NCBI RefSeq assembly: GCF_900107305.1
Contig: NZ_FNPL01000020.1
Span: forward strand, 1-53,910
Origin: Thermoactinomyces sp. DSM 45892
Lineage (GTDB): Bacteria; Bacillota; Bacilli; Thermoactinomycetales; Thermoactinomycetaceae
DNA length: 53,910 bases
Direction of reading: 5' to 3'
Part shown: piece after piece, positions 17,214 through 26,517 of the stretch
Layout of the letters: each line of letters starts with the position of its first letter
Position numbering within the stretch: the first letter of the stretch is position 1
Made by a program: the position numbers and the translations under genes
The notes under the pieces: model-generated
What the model was told of the DNA's origin: nothing
The model's database searches: none
Seen by the model: only the letters and a program-made list of their open reading frames with translations

Positions 17214-17313
17214 TTGACCGCATTTGTTGAACATTTTATTTCTTGACCACATTTTTTAGCTAACATGCCACTTGACCACACGTTTTACCCTTATTTGACC
17301 ACATTTTGACCAC
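17214..17313 (+). repeat. Array of five TTGACC(A/G)C motifs
   Basis: Copies start at 17214, 17243, 17272, 17295 and 17306, all in the same orientation, with spacings 29, 29, 23 and 11. The arrangement is like binding-site arrays of iteron origins or of multi-repeat transposon ends. A two-copy version lies at 14213. Confidence 0.6.
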
Positions 17314-17324
17314 ATACTACTTAT

Positions 17325-17360
17325 AAATAGATAGAACTAGATCGAACAGCAGGTACGATA
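17325..17360 (+). repeat. Right copy of the ~30-base direct repeat
   Basis: AAATAGATAGAACTAGATC, seven bases, AGGTACGATA. Partner of 13311-13342. Confidence 0.55.
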
Positions 17361-17453
17361 ACCCCTTGATTTACCAAACTAAAATAGACTAATTCGTACT
17401 AGATAATACTACAAGTAACTGTTACACTAAACTTTGTGTTGCGTAATAATGAA

Positions 17454-17486
17454 CTTGTTGTACTTCTTGTTTACTTATAATAAACG
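17454..17486 (+). promoter_or_regulatory. Promoter and possible operator of the pot operon
   Basis: TATAAT at 17476-17481 with a weak -35 (CTTGTT, 16-base spacing). GTTTA-N7-TAAAC is an inverted repeat that straddles the -10, well placed for autoregulation by the XRE protein encoded next. The operator role is inference. Confidence 0.45.
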
Positions 17487-17503
17487 TGATTGAAGGTTAT
17501 ACC

Positions 17504-18046
17504 ATGCAAATCGGTAAGAAAATCAAAAATCTAAGATTGAAAAAGGGGCTGACTCAGGAGGAGTTGGGAGAGCGGACGGACTTGTCTAAGGGCTATATCT
17601 CTCAGTTAGAACGTGATTTAAGCTCGCCTTCGATCGAAACCCTTTTTGCGATCTTGGAGGTTTTAGGCTGTGCGCCAAAAGAGTTTTTTGATGAGGATGG
17701 ACAAGAACAGAAAGTCGTTTATACATCTGATGATTGGACGAGCTTTATGGATGAGGATCGTGGTTATCAAATTCAGTGGCTGGTCCCAGAGTCGAACGAG
17801 AAGGAAATGGAGCCAATCCTACTCCGTCTAGAAGAGATGGGAGAGTTTAAAGAATTTGAGCCTTCTTTAGCGGAGACGTTTGCCTTTGTGATGCGTGGTC
17901 AGATTATGATCCAAGTTGGCAAGCGGCAGTATATTGCCAAAGAGGGGGAGGCAATATACTACACTGCATCGGATAAGCATCAGATTATGAATCATCATCA
18001 AGGTGAGTCGGAAGTTATTTTGGTTGCTACAGAATCTTATTTATAA
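17504..18046 (+). CDS. XRE-cupin regulator of the polyamine operon
   Basis: 180 residues. An N-terminal XRE helix-turn-helix ([19 protein letters not shown], then [18 protein letters not shown]) is joined to a C-terminal cupin_2 barrel ([20 protein letters not shown]). This architecture is shared with PuuR-type repressors, and its place 26 bases before potA suggests that it senses polyamine level and controls the transporter. I start at the ATG of 17504 behind GAAGGT; the GTG at 17486 would overlap the promoter. First gene of a five-gene operon. Confidence 0.9.
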   Translation: MQIGKKIKNLRLKKGLTQEELGERTDLSKGYISQLERDLSSPSIETLFAILEVLGCAPKEFFDEDGQEQKVVYTSDDWTSFMDEDRGYQIQWLVPESNEKEMEPILLRLEEMGEFKEFEPSLAETFAFVMRGQIMIQVGKRQYIAKEGEAIYYTASDKHQIMNHHQGESEVILVATESYL

Positions 18047-18072
18047 ATGGCAACATATTTGGGGAGGTCACA

Positions 18073-19179
18073 ATGGCTGATCAGACAATAATTCGTTTTG
18101 AAAATGTTACGAAGCAATATGATCAAGATCCTGCTGTATTAAATGATGTCAGTTTTTCCATTGAACGGGGGAGGTTTTACACTCTTCTTGGACCTTCTGG
18201 CTGTGGAAAGACTACTATTTTACGTTTGATTGCAGGGTTTACAGAACCAACTAAAGGTAAGATTTACTTTCATGGGAAAGTGATAAATGATGTACCTGCA
18301 AATAAAAGGCAAGTAAATACGGTATTTCAAGACTATGCATTGTTTCCCCATCTAAATGTATTTGAAAATGTGGCGTTTGGTTTGCGAATTAAGGGTTGTA
18401 ATTCTGATGAGATCAATCGCAAAGTGCTAGAAGCCCTGCGATTTGTGAATTTGGTTGGATATGAAAATCGTGAGATTAAAGAGATGTCTGGCGGACAGAG
18501 ACAACGTGTGGCGATTGCACGTGCCATTGTAAATGAGCCAGAGGTGATTCTGCTGGATGAACCACTTTCTGCGTTAGATTTGAAATTACGTACAGAGATG
18601 CAATACGAACTTAGGGAGTTACAACGACGCTTAGGGATTACGTTTGTTTTTGTAACGCATGATCAAGAAGAGGCGCTTGCGATGTCGGATGAGATTTTCG
18701 TGCTAAACGAAGGAAATATAGAGCAAAGTGGAACACCTACGGATATTTATGATGAGCCGATTAACCGCTTCGTTGCTGATTTTATAGGTGAATCAAATAT
18801 TGTGCCGGGCGTGATGAAAGAAGATTACCTCGTCCAATGTGCTGGAAAAAACTTTGATTGTGTGGATGGTGGATTTAATCGGAATGAGCAAGTGGAGATT
18901 GTGATTCGCCCGGAAGATTTAGAAATTACTTCACCTGATCAAGGGAAGCTTCGAATGAAAGTGGATTCACAGCTGTTTCGAGGGGTTCATTATGAAATTT
19001 GTGGTTATGATCAAGACGGGAATGAGTGGTTGGTTCATAGTACGAAAAAGGCGAATGTGGGGGAAGAGATCGGATTATACTTTGATCCAGAAGCGATTCA
19101 TGTGATGCGACTGGGTGAGACAGAGGAAGAGTTTGATAAGCGTCTCGAAGCGTATAGTGAGGCAAGCCATGCAGATTAG
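18073..19179 (+). CDS. potA: Spermidine/putrescine ABC transporter ATPase
   Basis: Cytoplasmic ATPase that powers polyamine uptake. Walker [11 protein letters not shown]-loop [13 protein letters not shown], signature [14 protein letters not shown], Walker [13 protein letters not shown] and switch VTHDQEEA are all intact; the C-terminal TOBE region (about residues 270-350) follows. 368 residues. Start ATG behind GGGGAGGTC. Its last 11 bases overlap potB. Confidence 0.95.
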   Translation: MADQTIIRFENVTKQYDQDPAVLNDVSFSIERGRFYTLLGPSGCGKTTILRLIAGFTEPTKGKIYFHGKVINDVPANKRQVNTVFQDYALFPHLNVFENVAFGLRIKGCNSDEINRKVLEALRFVNLVGYENREIKEMSGGQRQRVAIARAIVNEPEVILLDEPLSALDLKLRTEMQYELRELQRRLGITFVFVTHDQEEALAMSDEIFVLNEGNIEQSGTPTDIYDEPINRFVADFIGESNIVPGVMKEDYLVQCAGKNFDCVDGGFNRNEQVEIVIRPEDLEITSPDQGKLRMKVDSQLFRGVHYEICGYDQDGNEWLVHSTKKANVGEEIGLYFDPEAIHVMRLGETEEEFDKRLEAYSEASHAD

Positions 19180-19960
19180 AACAAGAAACCTATATCTTAT
19201 TCCCTACCTCACATGGATCCTACTGTTTGTAGTTGCTCCTATTTTGCTGATTGTATATTACTCATTCTTTAATGTAGATGGACAGTTTACGCTTGGGAAT
19301 TATCAAAAATTCTTTACCCCCGTCTATTTGAAAATGACGTTAAGTTCCTTTTGGTATGCGCTACTCATTACAGTTATTTCGTTACTAATTGCTTACCCTA
19401 CGGCTTATTGGCTAACGAAGACCAAACATAAACAACTATGGCTCCTTCTCATTATCCTGCCTTCATGGATCAATTTATTGTTGAAGGCATACGCTTTTTT
19501 AGGGATTTTTGGGACATATGGCCCTACTAATAAGTTGTTAGAAAGCATAGGAATTGGGACCCAACAGATTTTATTTACGGATTTTAGCTTTTTATTTGTT
19601 TCGGTTTATATTTTTATTCCGTTTATGATTTTGCCAATTTACAATGCTTTGGAAGAGATGAATCATAGTCTTCTGGATGCGGCAAATGATTTGGGCGCTT
19701 CTCAGTGGACTACTTTTCGTCGTGTCATCTTCCCGCTAACCCTGGACGGAGTGAAGTCGGGATGCCAAGCTGTCTTTATTCCTGCGCTCTCGTTGTTTAT
19801 GATTACTCGTTTGGTTGCTGGAAACCGGGTTATAACGCTGGGAACAGCCATTGAGCAACATTTCCTTGTCACTCAAGATTGGGGAATGGGAGCGACGATT
19901 GCGGTGTTCCTGATTATGGCAATGGCGTTTATTATGATGCTGACGAGAAAACGGAAGTGA
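19169..19960 (+). CDS. potB: Spermidine/putrescine permease PotB
   Basis: Inner-membrane permease subunit, 264 residues with about six transmembrane helices. The cytoplasmic EAA loop that docks on PotA is visible as [19 protein letters not shown]. The ATG at 19169 lies inside the end of potA with GAGG upstream; the longer frame from 19115 is only the overlapping potA region. Confidence 0.93.
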   Translation: MQIRTRNLYLIPYLTWILLFVVAPILLIVYYSFFNVDGQFTLGNYQKFFTPVYLKMTLSSFWYALLITVISLLIAYPTAYWLTKTKHKQLWLLLIILPSWINLLLKAYAFLGIFGTYGPTNKLLESIGIGTQQILFTDFSFLFVSVYIFIPFMILPIYNALEEMNHSLLDAANDLGASQWTTFRRVIFPLTLDGVKSGCQAVFIPALSLFMITRLVAGNRVITLGTAIEQHFLVTQDWGMGATIAVFLIMAMAFIMMLTRKRK

Positions 19961-19961
19961 G

Positions 19962-20777
19962 ATGGCAAATATGAAGAAAAAGAATGGACTAGGCCCTACA
20001 TTATACTTAGCTATTGTGTTTGTCATTCTCTATGCTCCGATTTTCTATCTAATGGTGTACTCCTTTAGTAGCGGAGATAAGATGTACAACTTTGAAGGCT
20101 TTACTTTGAAACATTATAAGGAAGTATTGCAAGACACAAGGCTTTTTATCATTGTCCTTAATACGCTCGTCATTGCGTTGTTATCAGCGGCGCTTTCGAC
20201 GATACTAGGAGTTTGTGGTGCTTTAGCGATCTTTTATGTGCGGAATTTACGGACACAAAATTCACTCCTTACCTTGAATAACGTATTAATTGTTAGCTCG
20301 GATGTGGTAATTGGAGCGTCATTCTTACTTCTTTTTACCATTGTGGGAGTGAAATTAGGCTTTGTATCGGTTTTGCTTTCTCATATTGCCTTTAGTGTTC
20401 CGATTGTGGTGCTAATGGTGCTGCCAAAGTTAAATGAAATGAGCCCCACATTGATTGATGCAGCTCGGGATTTAGGAGCGAGTCGTTGGGATATATTAAG
20501 CAAAGTAATCTTGCCGTTTATTACTCCGGGGATTTTTGCTGGATTTTTCATGGCGTTAACCTATTCGTTAGATGATTTTGCGGTTACCTTTTTTGTGACA
20601 GGAAATGGCTTCTCAACCCTGTCCGTTGAGATCTATTCGAGGGCACGACAAGGGATTTCCCTCTCTATTAATGCATTATCTACCCTTATTTTCTTTGCGA
20701 CGATGGTGATGGTGATCGGGTATTATTTCATCGCGAAACGTAACCAACGTGGTGCAGGAATGGGGGTTGGGAAATGA
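19962..20777 (+). CDS. potC: Spermidine/putrescine permease PotC
   Basis: Second permease subunit, 271 residues, six predicted transmembrane helices, EAA loop LIDAARDLGASRWDILSKV. It starts one base after potB stops and overlaps potD by four bases, so the operon is translationally coupled. Confidence 0.94.
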   Translation: MANMKKKNGLGPTLYLAIVFVILYAPIFYLMVYSFSSGDKMYNFEGFTLKHYKEVLQDTRLFIIVLNTLVIALLSAALSTILGVCGALAIFYVRNLRTQNSLLTLNNVLIVSSDVVIGASFLLLFTIVGVKLGFVSVLLSHIAFSVPIVVLMVLPKLNEMSPTLIDAARDLGASRWDILSKVILPFITPGIFAGFFMALTYSLDDFAVTFFVTGNGFSTLSVEIYSRARQGISLSINALSTLIFFATMVMVIGYYFIAKRNQRGAGMGVGK

Positions 20778-21847
20778 AGAGATTAACACGTGCTTTCTCT
20801 GTTATATTTTTGATATCTTTCGGTCTTATGTATCTAACCTACTATCTTAATCAAGCTGAGGGTTACGGTGGGAAGAATACGCTAACGGTTTATAACTGGG
20901 GAGACTATATTGACGAAGAGCTTCTGGAAAAATTTGAAGAAGAAACGGGCATAAAGGTGATTTATCAAACATTTGACTCAAATGAAGCGATGATGACGAA
21001 GATCGAACAAGGCGGCACTACGTTTGACGTGGCGGTACCTTCTGAATATGCGATGTCTAAGATGAAAGAGGAAAAGTTACTGTTGCCGATTGATCAGGAG
21101 AAGGTTCCTAATTTGAAGTATATCGAACCCCGTTTTATGAATCTTCCTTTTGACCCTCAAAATCAATACTCGATTCCTTACTTCTGGGGAACGGTTGGGA
21201 TTATCTATAATAAGGAGAAGTTAGGGGGAAGAGAAATTAAGAGTTGGGATGACTTATGGAATCCAGACTTTAAGAATCAGATTCTATTAGCTGACGGGGC
21301 AAGGGAAGTGATGGGGTTTTCGTTAAACAGCCTTCATCATTCATTAAATGATACCAATGAAACACATCTTCAAGCGGCGAAGGCAAAGTTAGATCGACTT
21401 ACTCCTAACATTAAAGCCATCGTAGGGGATGAGATTAAGATGTTGCTGGTGAATGAAGAAGCGTCACTTGGGGTTGTTTGGTCTGGAGATGCTTCAGAGA
21501 TCATGGGAGAGAATGAGAATCTTGACTATGTGGTACCGGAAGAAGGCTCTAATCTCTGGTTCGATAATATGGTGATTCCTAAAACAGCTAAAAACGTAGA
21601 GGGTGCTCACAAGTTTATTAATTTCATGCTTGATCCGGAGAATGCAGCGAAGAATGCAGAGTACGTCGGTTATTCGACCCCGAATGCGGAAGCCTTAAAG
21701 CTACTTCCTGAAGAGATTTCACAAGATGTGCGCTTCTATCCTCCCCCAGAGTTGACAAAGAAGCTAGAGGTATACAAAAATCTTGGGAAGAAGATGTTAT
21801 CCCACTATAATGAGTTGTTCTTGGAATTTAAGATGCATCGAAAGTAG
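20774..21847 (+). CDS. potD: Spermidine/putrescine-binding protein PotD
   Basis: Extracellular solute-binding subunit that delivers polyamines to PotBC. Starts with a hydrophobic N-terminus (about residues 7-25), then the family opening NTLTVYNWGDYIDEELL; WGTVGIIYNKE and SLGVVWSGDASE line the cleft. There is no lipobox cysteine, so it is either membrane-anchored by the uncleaved segment or secreted, unlike typical Gram-positive binding lipoproteins. 357 residues. Last gene of the operon; terminator follows. Confidence 0.93.
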   Translation: MKRLTRAFSVIFLISFGLMYLTYYLNQAEGYGGKNTLTVYNWGDYIDEELLEKFEEETGIKVIYQTFDSNEAMMTKIEQGGTTFDVAVPSEYAMSKMKEEKLLLPIDQEKVPNLKYIEPRFMNLPFDPQNQYSIPYFWGTVGIIYNKEKLGGREIKSWDDLWNPDFKNQILLADGAREVMGFSLNSLHHSLNDTNETHLQAAKAKLDRLTPNIKAIVGDEIKMLLVNEEASLGVVWSGDASEIMGENENLDYVVPEEGSNLWFDNMVIPKTAKNVEGAHKFINFMLDPENAAKNAEYVGYSTPNAEALKLLPEEISQDVRFYPPPELTKKLEVYKNLGKKMLSHYNELFLEFKMHRK

Positions 21848-21850
21848 TAA

Positions 21851-21890
21851 AAAACAATCCCTATCAGCATGATGACGGGGATTGTTTTCT
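21851..21890. terminator. Bidirectional terminator potD / alkaline phosphatase
   Basis: AAAACAATCCC pairs with GGGGATTGTTTT, with T tracts on both strands; it separates two convergent genes. Confidence 0.85.
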
Positions 21891-21902
21891 TTTTTCCTTA
21901 CA

Positions 21903-23258
21903 TTATTTCTTCCCTTTTTGCCCACCTAGAATGGAAAAAATCTCATCTGCCAGATTTGTATTATCGTTTAGACCTGCAAACCGTTCCTTGCCCGGGCCGT
22001 AAGCATATACGGGAACCTCTTCACCCGTATGTCCATCTGTTGTCCAACCTGTGTAGGAGCGGGCATTAAAGATTTTTTTAATCGCTTGATGGATATCTAA
22101 ACGTTTTTTATTCATAGCAGCTTTTTTAACAGATTGGATTTCCTCAGATGTTAGATCAAGATCGATGTAAGTGTTCAATGTTTCTTCTACCGACTTACCC
22201 GATACGATTTGTGTAGCCATAAAGTAAGGTGTTTTTTTTGCAGCACGAAGGATTTCAGGGTGGAAGTTGTATTCGCTGTTAGCCCCTACAGAAAGTCCAC
22301 CAGTAGAATGGTCTGCTGTTGTAATGACTAGGGTGTGCCTGTCTTTTTTTGCAAAATCAATTGCCGCTTGAAATGCTTTTTCGAAATCCTGCATTTCACT
22401 CATCGCGCCTACGATATCGTTATCATGACCGGCCCAGTCAATTTGACTTCCCTCTACCATAAGGAAAAAGCCTTTTTTGTTTTGGTTGAGACGCTCAATA
22501 GCAGATTTCGTCATCTCTTGGAGGGAAGGAGTATTTGCCTTTCGATCAATCATTCTGTCCATTCCCTCAGGAGCAAATAAACCAAGTACTTGTTTACTAT
22601 GATCCCTCCTCAGTTCGTCTCGATTGGTTACATATCCGTAGCCATCTTTTTTAAACTTTTCTACTAAGTTTTGATCCTTACGCACAAAGTTGGTATGGCC
22701 TCCACCTAGTAGTACATCTACTTTATGTTTTCCGTCAATGAGCTCGTTGTAGTAGTCATCTGCGATCGCATCCATATTTTTTCGGTGGATATCATGAGCC
22801 CCGAAGGCAGCGGGTGTTGCGTGTGTAATCTCTGAAGTGGTTACCAGTCCAGTCGATTTCCCTTTCGCTTTGGCTTCTTCTAATACTGTTTTCACTTCCG
22901 AATGATCGTTATCTACGGCTACTGCATTGTTGTATGTCTTTACTCCCGCTGACATAGCAGTTGCAGCGGATGCAGAATCCGTAATATTCTCATGAGGATC
23001 TTCTGAATATGTGGTTTGCATACCGACGAAATGTGGGTCAAAGGCAGTAGGCTCTTTCACCTTTGTTTTAGGATCATCTTTGAAATAACGATAGGCGGTC
23101 ATATAGGAAGGCCCCATACCATCACCGATTAATACGATTACATTTCGAATTTCGTCCTTCTCTTGTTTCTTTGCTTCAGCACCAGGTATGAGTTCAATAT
23201 AAGTTGTTGTTGCGATAGCTAGAATAGAAGCAAGGGCGATACCTTTTATTATTTTCAA
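21903..23258 (-). CDS. phoA: Secreted alkaline phosphatase
   Basis: Phosphomonoesterase acting outside the cell to release phosphate. Residues 1-29 form a signal peptide (KIIKGIALASILAIATTT, cleavage likely after GAEA). The metal and catalytic sites are intact: VIVLIGDGMG, the nucleophile serine in ITDSASAATAMSAG, EITHATPAAFGAH, VEGSQIDWAGHDND, TTADHSTGG and the C-terminal histidine in DGHTGEEVP. 451 residues. The start codon is TTG at 23258 with AGGAGG seven bases before. A PhoP-type box lies upstream, so expression under phosphate starvation is likely. Confidence 0.93.
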   Translation of the reverse strand: MKIIKGIALASILAIATTTYIELIPGAEAKKQEKDEIRNVIVLIGDGMGPSYMTAYRYFKDDPKTKVKEPTAFDPHFVGMQTTYSEDPHENITDSASAATAMSAGVKTYNNAVAVDNDHSEVKTVLEEAKAKGKSTGLVTTSEITHATPAAFGAHDIHRKNMDAIADDYYNELIDGKHKVDVLLGGGHTNFVRKDQNLVEKFKKDGYGYVTNRDELRRDHSKQVLGLFAPEGMDRMIDRKANTPSLQEMTKSAIERLNQNKKGFFLMVEGSQIDWAGHDNDIVGAMSEMQDFEKAFQAAIDFAKKDRHTLVITTADHSTGGLSVGANSEYNFHPEILRAAKKTPYFMATQIVSGKSVEETLNTYIDLDLTSEEIQSVKKAAMNKKRLDIHQAIKKIFNARSYTGWTTDGHTGEEVPVYAYGPGKERFAGLNDNTNLADEIFSILGGQKGKK

Positions 23259-23327
23259 GCTAAATCCTCCTCTTTTTACAACTTCTTCAATATCGTAAAA
23301 AAGTACTGTTGACTAAGATATGGGAAT

Positions 23328-23346
23328 ATGTAAAGAGAATGTTACA
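23328..23346 (-). promoter_or_regulatory. Putative PhoP box of the phosphatase
   Basis: Read on the minus strand: GTAACA, five bases, TTTACA, the spacing of tandem TT(A/T)ACA half-sites bound by PhoP in Bacillus. It lies about 70 bases before the TTG start. Only two half-sites are seen; four are usual. Confidence 0.4.
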
Positions 23347-23388
23347 TCTTGTTTTTCTGAAAAATGGTGTATCTTCATATATAAAACA

Positions 23389-23431
23389 AAGAGTCAGAGA
23401 GGATTGTATTCATCAATCCTCTCTGACTCTT
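23389..23431. terminator. Orphan 18-bp perfect hairpin
   Basis: AAGAGTCAGAGAGGATTG pairs perfectly with its complement at 23414-23431 around a seven-base loop, followed by a T-rich stretch. The gene to the left runs away and acpS starts 285 bases to the right, so no known transcript ends here. Confidence 0.6.
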
Positions 23432-23716
23432 GACCGTTTTTAAAGACTATAAGTGACGCTGAAACACTAGCTAGACCTTAGAAAACGGGAACGACATAGA
23501 CCGTATGGTTGGGATTAAAAAAGAGAAAAAGTAAAATGGTTGGTTTAGAACATATTTACAAGAGCTTATATAAAAAAATCGAACGAGAAGAATGTACTAC
23601 GATTCTCAAATAAATGCAATACTTAAATCGAGAAAAAAGTGATTCTCATTTACTTGACTCAACATTGATAAACCCATGCAATCTAGTAGATAATAGCCAA
23701 AAAGGGGAGAGCCAAC
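23432..23716 (+). other. Gene-free stretch before acpS
   Basis: AT-rich. A 25-codon frame at 23536-23613 has no ribosome site. TTGACT at 23653 may be a -35 of the acpS promoter, but a good -10 is not obvious. Together with 23259-23388 it makes a 458-base gap. Confidence 0.4.
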
Positions 23717-24091
23717 ATGGTTTTTGGAATCGGAACGGACATTGTAGAGATCGAGAGAATAGCTCTGATTAACTTAGAACGATTTGCAAAACGTATCTTA
23801 AATGAAGAAGAACAAACCCACTTGTCCTCCGTTTCAAAACGAACAACTGAATACATAGCAGGTCGTTTTGCAGCGAAGGAAGCTATTTCGAAAGCGTTAG
23901 GAACGGGGATCGGATCCCAACTAAGCTTTCATGACATCTCGATCGTAAAGGATAAACTAGGCGCACCGAAGGTACAACTAGCCGAACCAGTAATGAAATC
24001 TTTTTTTGGGGACCAAAATGTTAGAATTCATCTCTCTATTTCCCATAGTCAGCGATATGCAGTAGCAACGGCCGTCATTGAAGTAGATTAA
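23717..24091 (+). CDS. acpS: Holo-ACP synthase
   Basis: Transfers 4'-phosphopantetheine from CoA to acyl carrier protein, activating it for fatty acid synthesis. 124 residues with the family motifs GIGTDIVEIERI at the start (Asp8 metal ligand), RFAAKEAISKALGTGIG in the middle, and LSISHSQRYAVATAV at the end. GGGGAGAG precedes the ATG. Followed by the ydcC-like lipoprotein and alr, as in B. subtilis. Confidence 0.96.
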   Translation: MVFGIGTDIVEIERIALINLERFAKRILNEEEQTHLSSVSKRTTEYIAGRFAAKEAISKALGTGIGSQLSFHDISIVKDKLGAPKVQLAEPVMKSFFGDQNVRIHLSISHSQRYAVATAVIEVD

Positions 24092-24230
24092 ATGATGAAT
24101 AACCATGTTGAGTGGCTCATATAATGATAGTGCGGTTAGGACAAAGATGACGAGCTGCCTGCGGATTTTGTCAGGAAATAGTACCAGACTAACCGACATA
24201 TTTCCCGGGAAATCGGAGGGGGAATGGGAT

Positions 24231-25244
24231 ATGCGTCAAAAATCATGGTTTCTCGTGTTCGTTCTAATACTGTCCGTTTTTTTGTCGGCTTGTGAAAAGT
24301 CTTCGGAAGATGTCGTCTCGGATCTTCGGAAGCAGCCCGAAGAGATTGATTCCTATACGGGGCACGGGAAATTAACTCTACAAGCGGGAAAAAAGAGTCA
24401 AGAAGTGGATGTGGAGGTTTGGTATAAACGTCCTAATCTCTACCGGGTTCAATTGAAAAATGAGACAAGCGATGTTACACAGGTCTTGCTCAAAAACGAC
24501 AAAGGTGTATACGTCTTAACACCTCATTTAAAGAAGAGTTATCGTTTTCAAAGTGACTGGCCTGCTACCAGTGGACAAATATATCTTTATCAAACCATCT
24601 TATCCAGTATAGTGGAGGATCAGTCGAGGAAGGTGGATGCTGACAAAAAGGGATATCAATTTGAAGTGGCCACAACCAAGTATATGAACAAAACGTGGGT
24701 AAAGCAGAAGATTTGGCTTACTTCGGATTATAAACCAGAAAAAGTAGAAGTGTATGATGATAAAGATCAGCCTGTTGTAAAGATGGTTTTCGATCGATTT
24801 GAGTACGATACAAAGTTTGATAAAGGTGTTTTTGATTCGGAGCGGAATTTAACTCATGCACCTGTACCATCGAAGGAGACTTTAGGTCGTCTACATTCTG
24901 AATTGAGTGTCATCACACCGGGAACGATTCCGCAAGGAACGAGATTAACAGATGAACAAACCATCCAAGGTGCCAAAGGATCTATAGTGGTGCAGAGGTT
25001 CCATGGATCAAAGCCTTTTACGCTCTCGCAACGAAAGGCGATGCCAGACCAACTGGAGAAAGCATCTTATGGAAAGCCCGTACAAGTGCAGGGATCTCTA
25101 GGTATGCTATTAGAATTCTCTAATCAAAAAAGCCTAATCTGGGTAGATTCTGAGAAACAAGTCGAATATGAGATGGTTTCAAGTATGGATACATCAGAGA
25201 TGATTGAAATAGCTACCTCCCTTACAGGGCAAAGTCAGAAATAA
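24231..25244 (+). CDS. LolA-like lipoprotein (YdcC family)
   Basis: Extracytoplasmic lipoprotein, 337 residues. Signal FLVFVLILSVFLSAC ends in a lipobox with Cys22 as lipid anchor. The rest has the beta-rich LolA/outer-membrane-lipoprotein-sorting-like fold (GHGKLTLQAGKKSQEVDVEV, VWYKRPNLYRVQLKN), with a DUF4367-like C-terminal part. The start at 24231 has GGAGGGGG ten bases upstream; an open frame continues to 24105 but that part lacks a site. Position between acpS and alr equals that of B. subtilis ydcC. Role unknown. Confidence 0.88.
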   Translation: MRQKSWFLVFVLILSVFLSACEKSSEDVVSDLRKQPEEIDSYTGHGKLTLQAGKKSQEVDVEVWYKRPNLYRVQLKNETSDVTQVLLKNDKGVYVLTPHLKKSYRFQSDWPATSGQIYLYQTILSSIVEDQSRKVDADKKGYQFEVATTKYMNKTWVKQKIWLTSDYKPEKVEVYDDKDQPVVKMVFDRFEYDTKFDKGVFDSERNLTHAPVPSKETLGRLHSELSVITPGTIPQGTRLTDEQTIQGAKGSIVVQRFHGSKPFTLSQRKAMPDQLEKASYGKPVQVQGSLGMLLEFSNQKSLIWVDSEKQVEYEMVSSMDTSEMIEIATSLTGQSQK

Positions 25245-25264
25245 TTTTCTCCCATACGGGTGAT

Positions 25265-25293
25265 CGGACAGCTTTCGTGTGATTTGGTATAAT
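25265..25293 (+). promoter_or_regulatory. Promoter of alr
   Basis: TATAAT at 25288-25293, 17 bases after CGGACA. 33 bases before the alr ATG. Confidence 0.5.
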
Positions 25294-25326
25294 GGCAACA
25301 TAACAAATCGCTGGAAGTGAGACTTC

Positions 25327-26517
25327 ATGAACAACATAGAAACAAGATCGATACAGCCTTTTTATCGTGACACTTATATTGAAGTCAATCTAGATGCGAT
25401 ACATCATAACATTCGAGAGTATCGGCGCTGGATTGGAGATCAGGTAATTCTATTAGTAACAGTAAAAGCGAATGCATACGGTCATGGAATGGTGCCGATT
25501 GCGAAAGCAGCAACAGAGGCAGGTGTGGACCGGCTCGGGGTTGCTTTTGTAGATGAAGGAATCCAGTTGCGGAAAGCTGGAATTACGATACCCATTTTGG
25601 TTTTGGGATACACACCACCTCATGCTATCCAAGCGGCCGTTCAGTATGATTTAGCCATTACAGTCTACTCGAGCTACCTGCTCGAACAAGTCCAAGAAGA
25701 GGCAAAGAGACAGAACAAAAAAGCAACGATTCATATTAAGCTAGATACAGGGATGGGGAGATTAGGGATTCAGCCATCGGAGGTTATCCCCTTTCTGCAC
25801 CAAGCGGCACAGTATTCAGCTATTTATGTGGAAGGGCTTTATACCCATTTTTCAACAGCTGACGAAAAAGAACGTAGTTATTTCGACAAGCAAATTAAAG
25901 GCTTTGAGCAAATGAGAGAAGTTGTGAAAGAAGCTGGTTTTGAGATTCCGATCTATCATTCTTCTAATAGTGCAGCAACGATGGTAGAAAAAACTCAGCA
26001 TCATCAAATGGTTCGTGTGGGCGTAGGATTGTATGGAATGTATCCATCTGACGAAGTAAGTCATTCTGATTTAAATTTAATCCCTGCTCTACGCCTTGTC
26101 ACCAAAGTATCCCATCTAAAGAAAGTCTCAGCCGATCACGGTATCAGTTATGGAAAGACTTATACCACACAGGGAGATGAGTGGCTAGCTACATTACCGA
26201 TTGGTTATGCGGATGGCTACTCGCGTTCTCTTTCGAACAAAGGATTTGTATTGCTAAATGGAGTTCGCGTGCCTGTAGTAGGGACCGTTTGTATGGACCA
26301 ATTAGTCGTGCGTGTAGATGAGGCAATGCCGGTACAAGTTGGAGATGAAGCTGTGGTATACGGGATGCAAGGTGGGGAGGAAATTCGTGTGGATGAAGTA
26401 GCGAAATGGTTAGGTACGATTAACTATGAAGTGACTTGCATGCTCCAGAGGAGAATCCCGCGTATCTATACGTACCAAGGGAAAGTGATTGAAGTAGTGA
26501 ACGGTCTTATGCAATAA
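25327..26517 (+). CDS. alr: Alanine racemase
   Basis: PLP enzyme interconverting L- and D-alanine for peptidoglycan. The lysine that binds PLP is Lys47 in VTVKANAYGHG; the second-subunit catalytic tyrosine lies in ISYGKTY, and the substrate-site GTVCMDQ is present. 396 residues, the family length. GGAAGTGAGA precedes the ATG. The gene order before ndoAI-ndoA is conserved in Bacillus and Staphylococcus. Confidence 0.96.
   Translation: MNNIETRSIQPFYRDTYIEVNLDAIHHNIREYRRWIGDQVILLVTVKANAYGHGMVPIAKAATEAGVDRLGVAFVDEGIQLRKAGITIPILVLGYTPPHAIQAAVQYDLAITVYSSYLLEQVQEEAKRQNKKATIHIKLDTGMGRLGIQPSEVIPFLHQAAQYSAIYVEGLYTHFSTADEKERSYFDKQIKGFEQMREVVKEAGFEIPIYHSSNSAATMVEKTQHHQMVRVGVGLYGMYPSDEVSHSDLNLIPALRLVTKVSHLKKVSADHGISYGKTYTTQGDEWLATLPIGYADGYSRSLSNKGFVLLNGVRVPVVGTVCMDQLVVRVDEAMPVQVGDEAVVYGMQGGEEIRVDEVAKWLGTINYEVTCMLQRRIPRIYTYQGKVIEVVNGLMQ

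Noticed and set aside
16955-17281. 108-codon minus-strand frame
   Set aside because: Antisense to the broken secreted-protein frame; no ribosome site and poor composition.
23536-23613. 25-codon frame before acpS
   Set aside because: No Shine-Dalgarno and too short to judge.
23640-23665. Fur-like box before acpS
   Set aside because: TGATTCTCATT is only a partial match without the symmetrical half.
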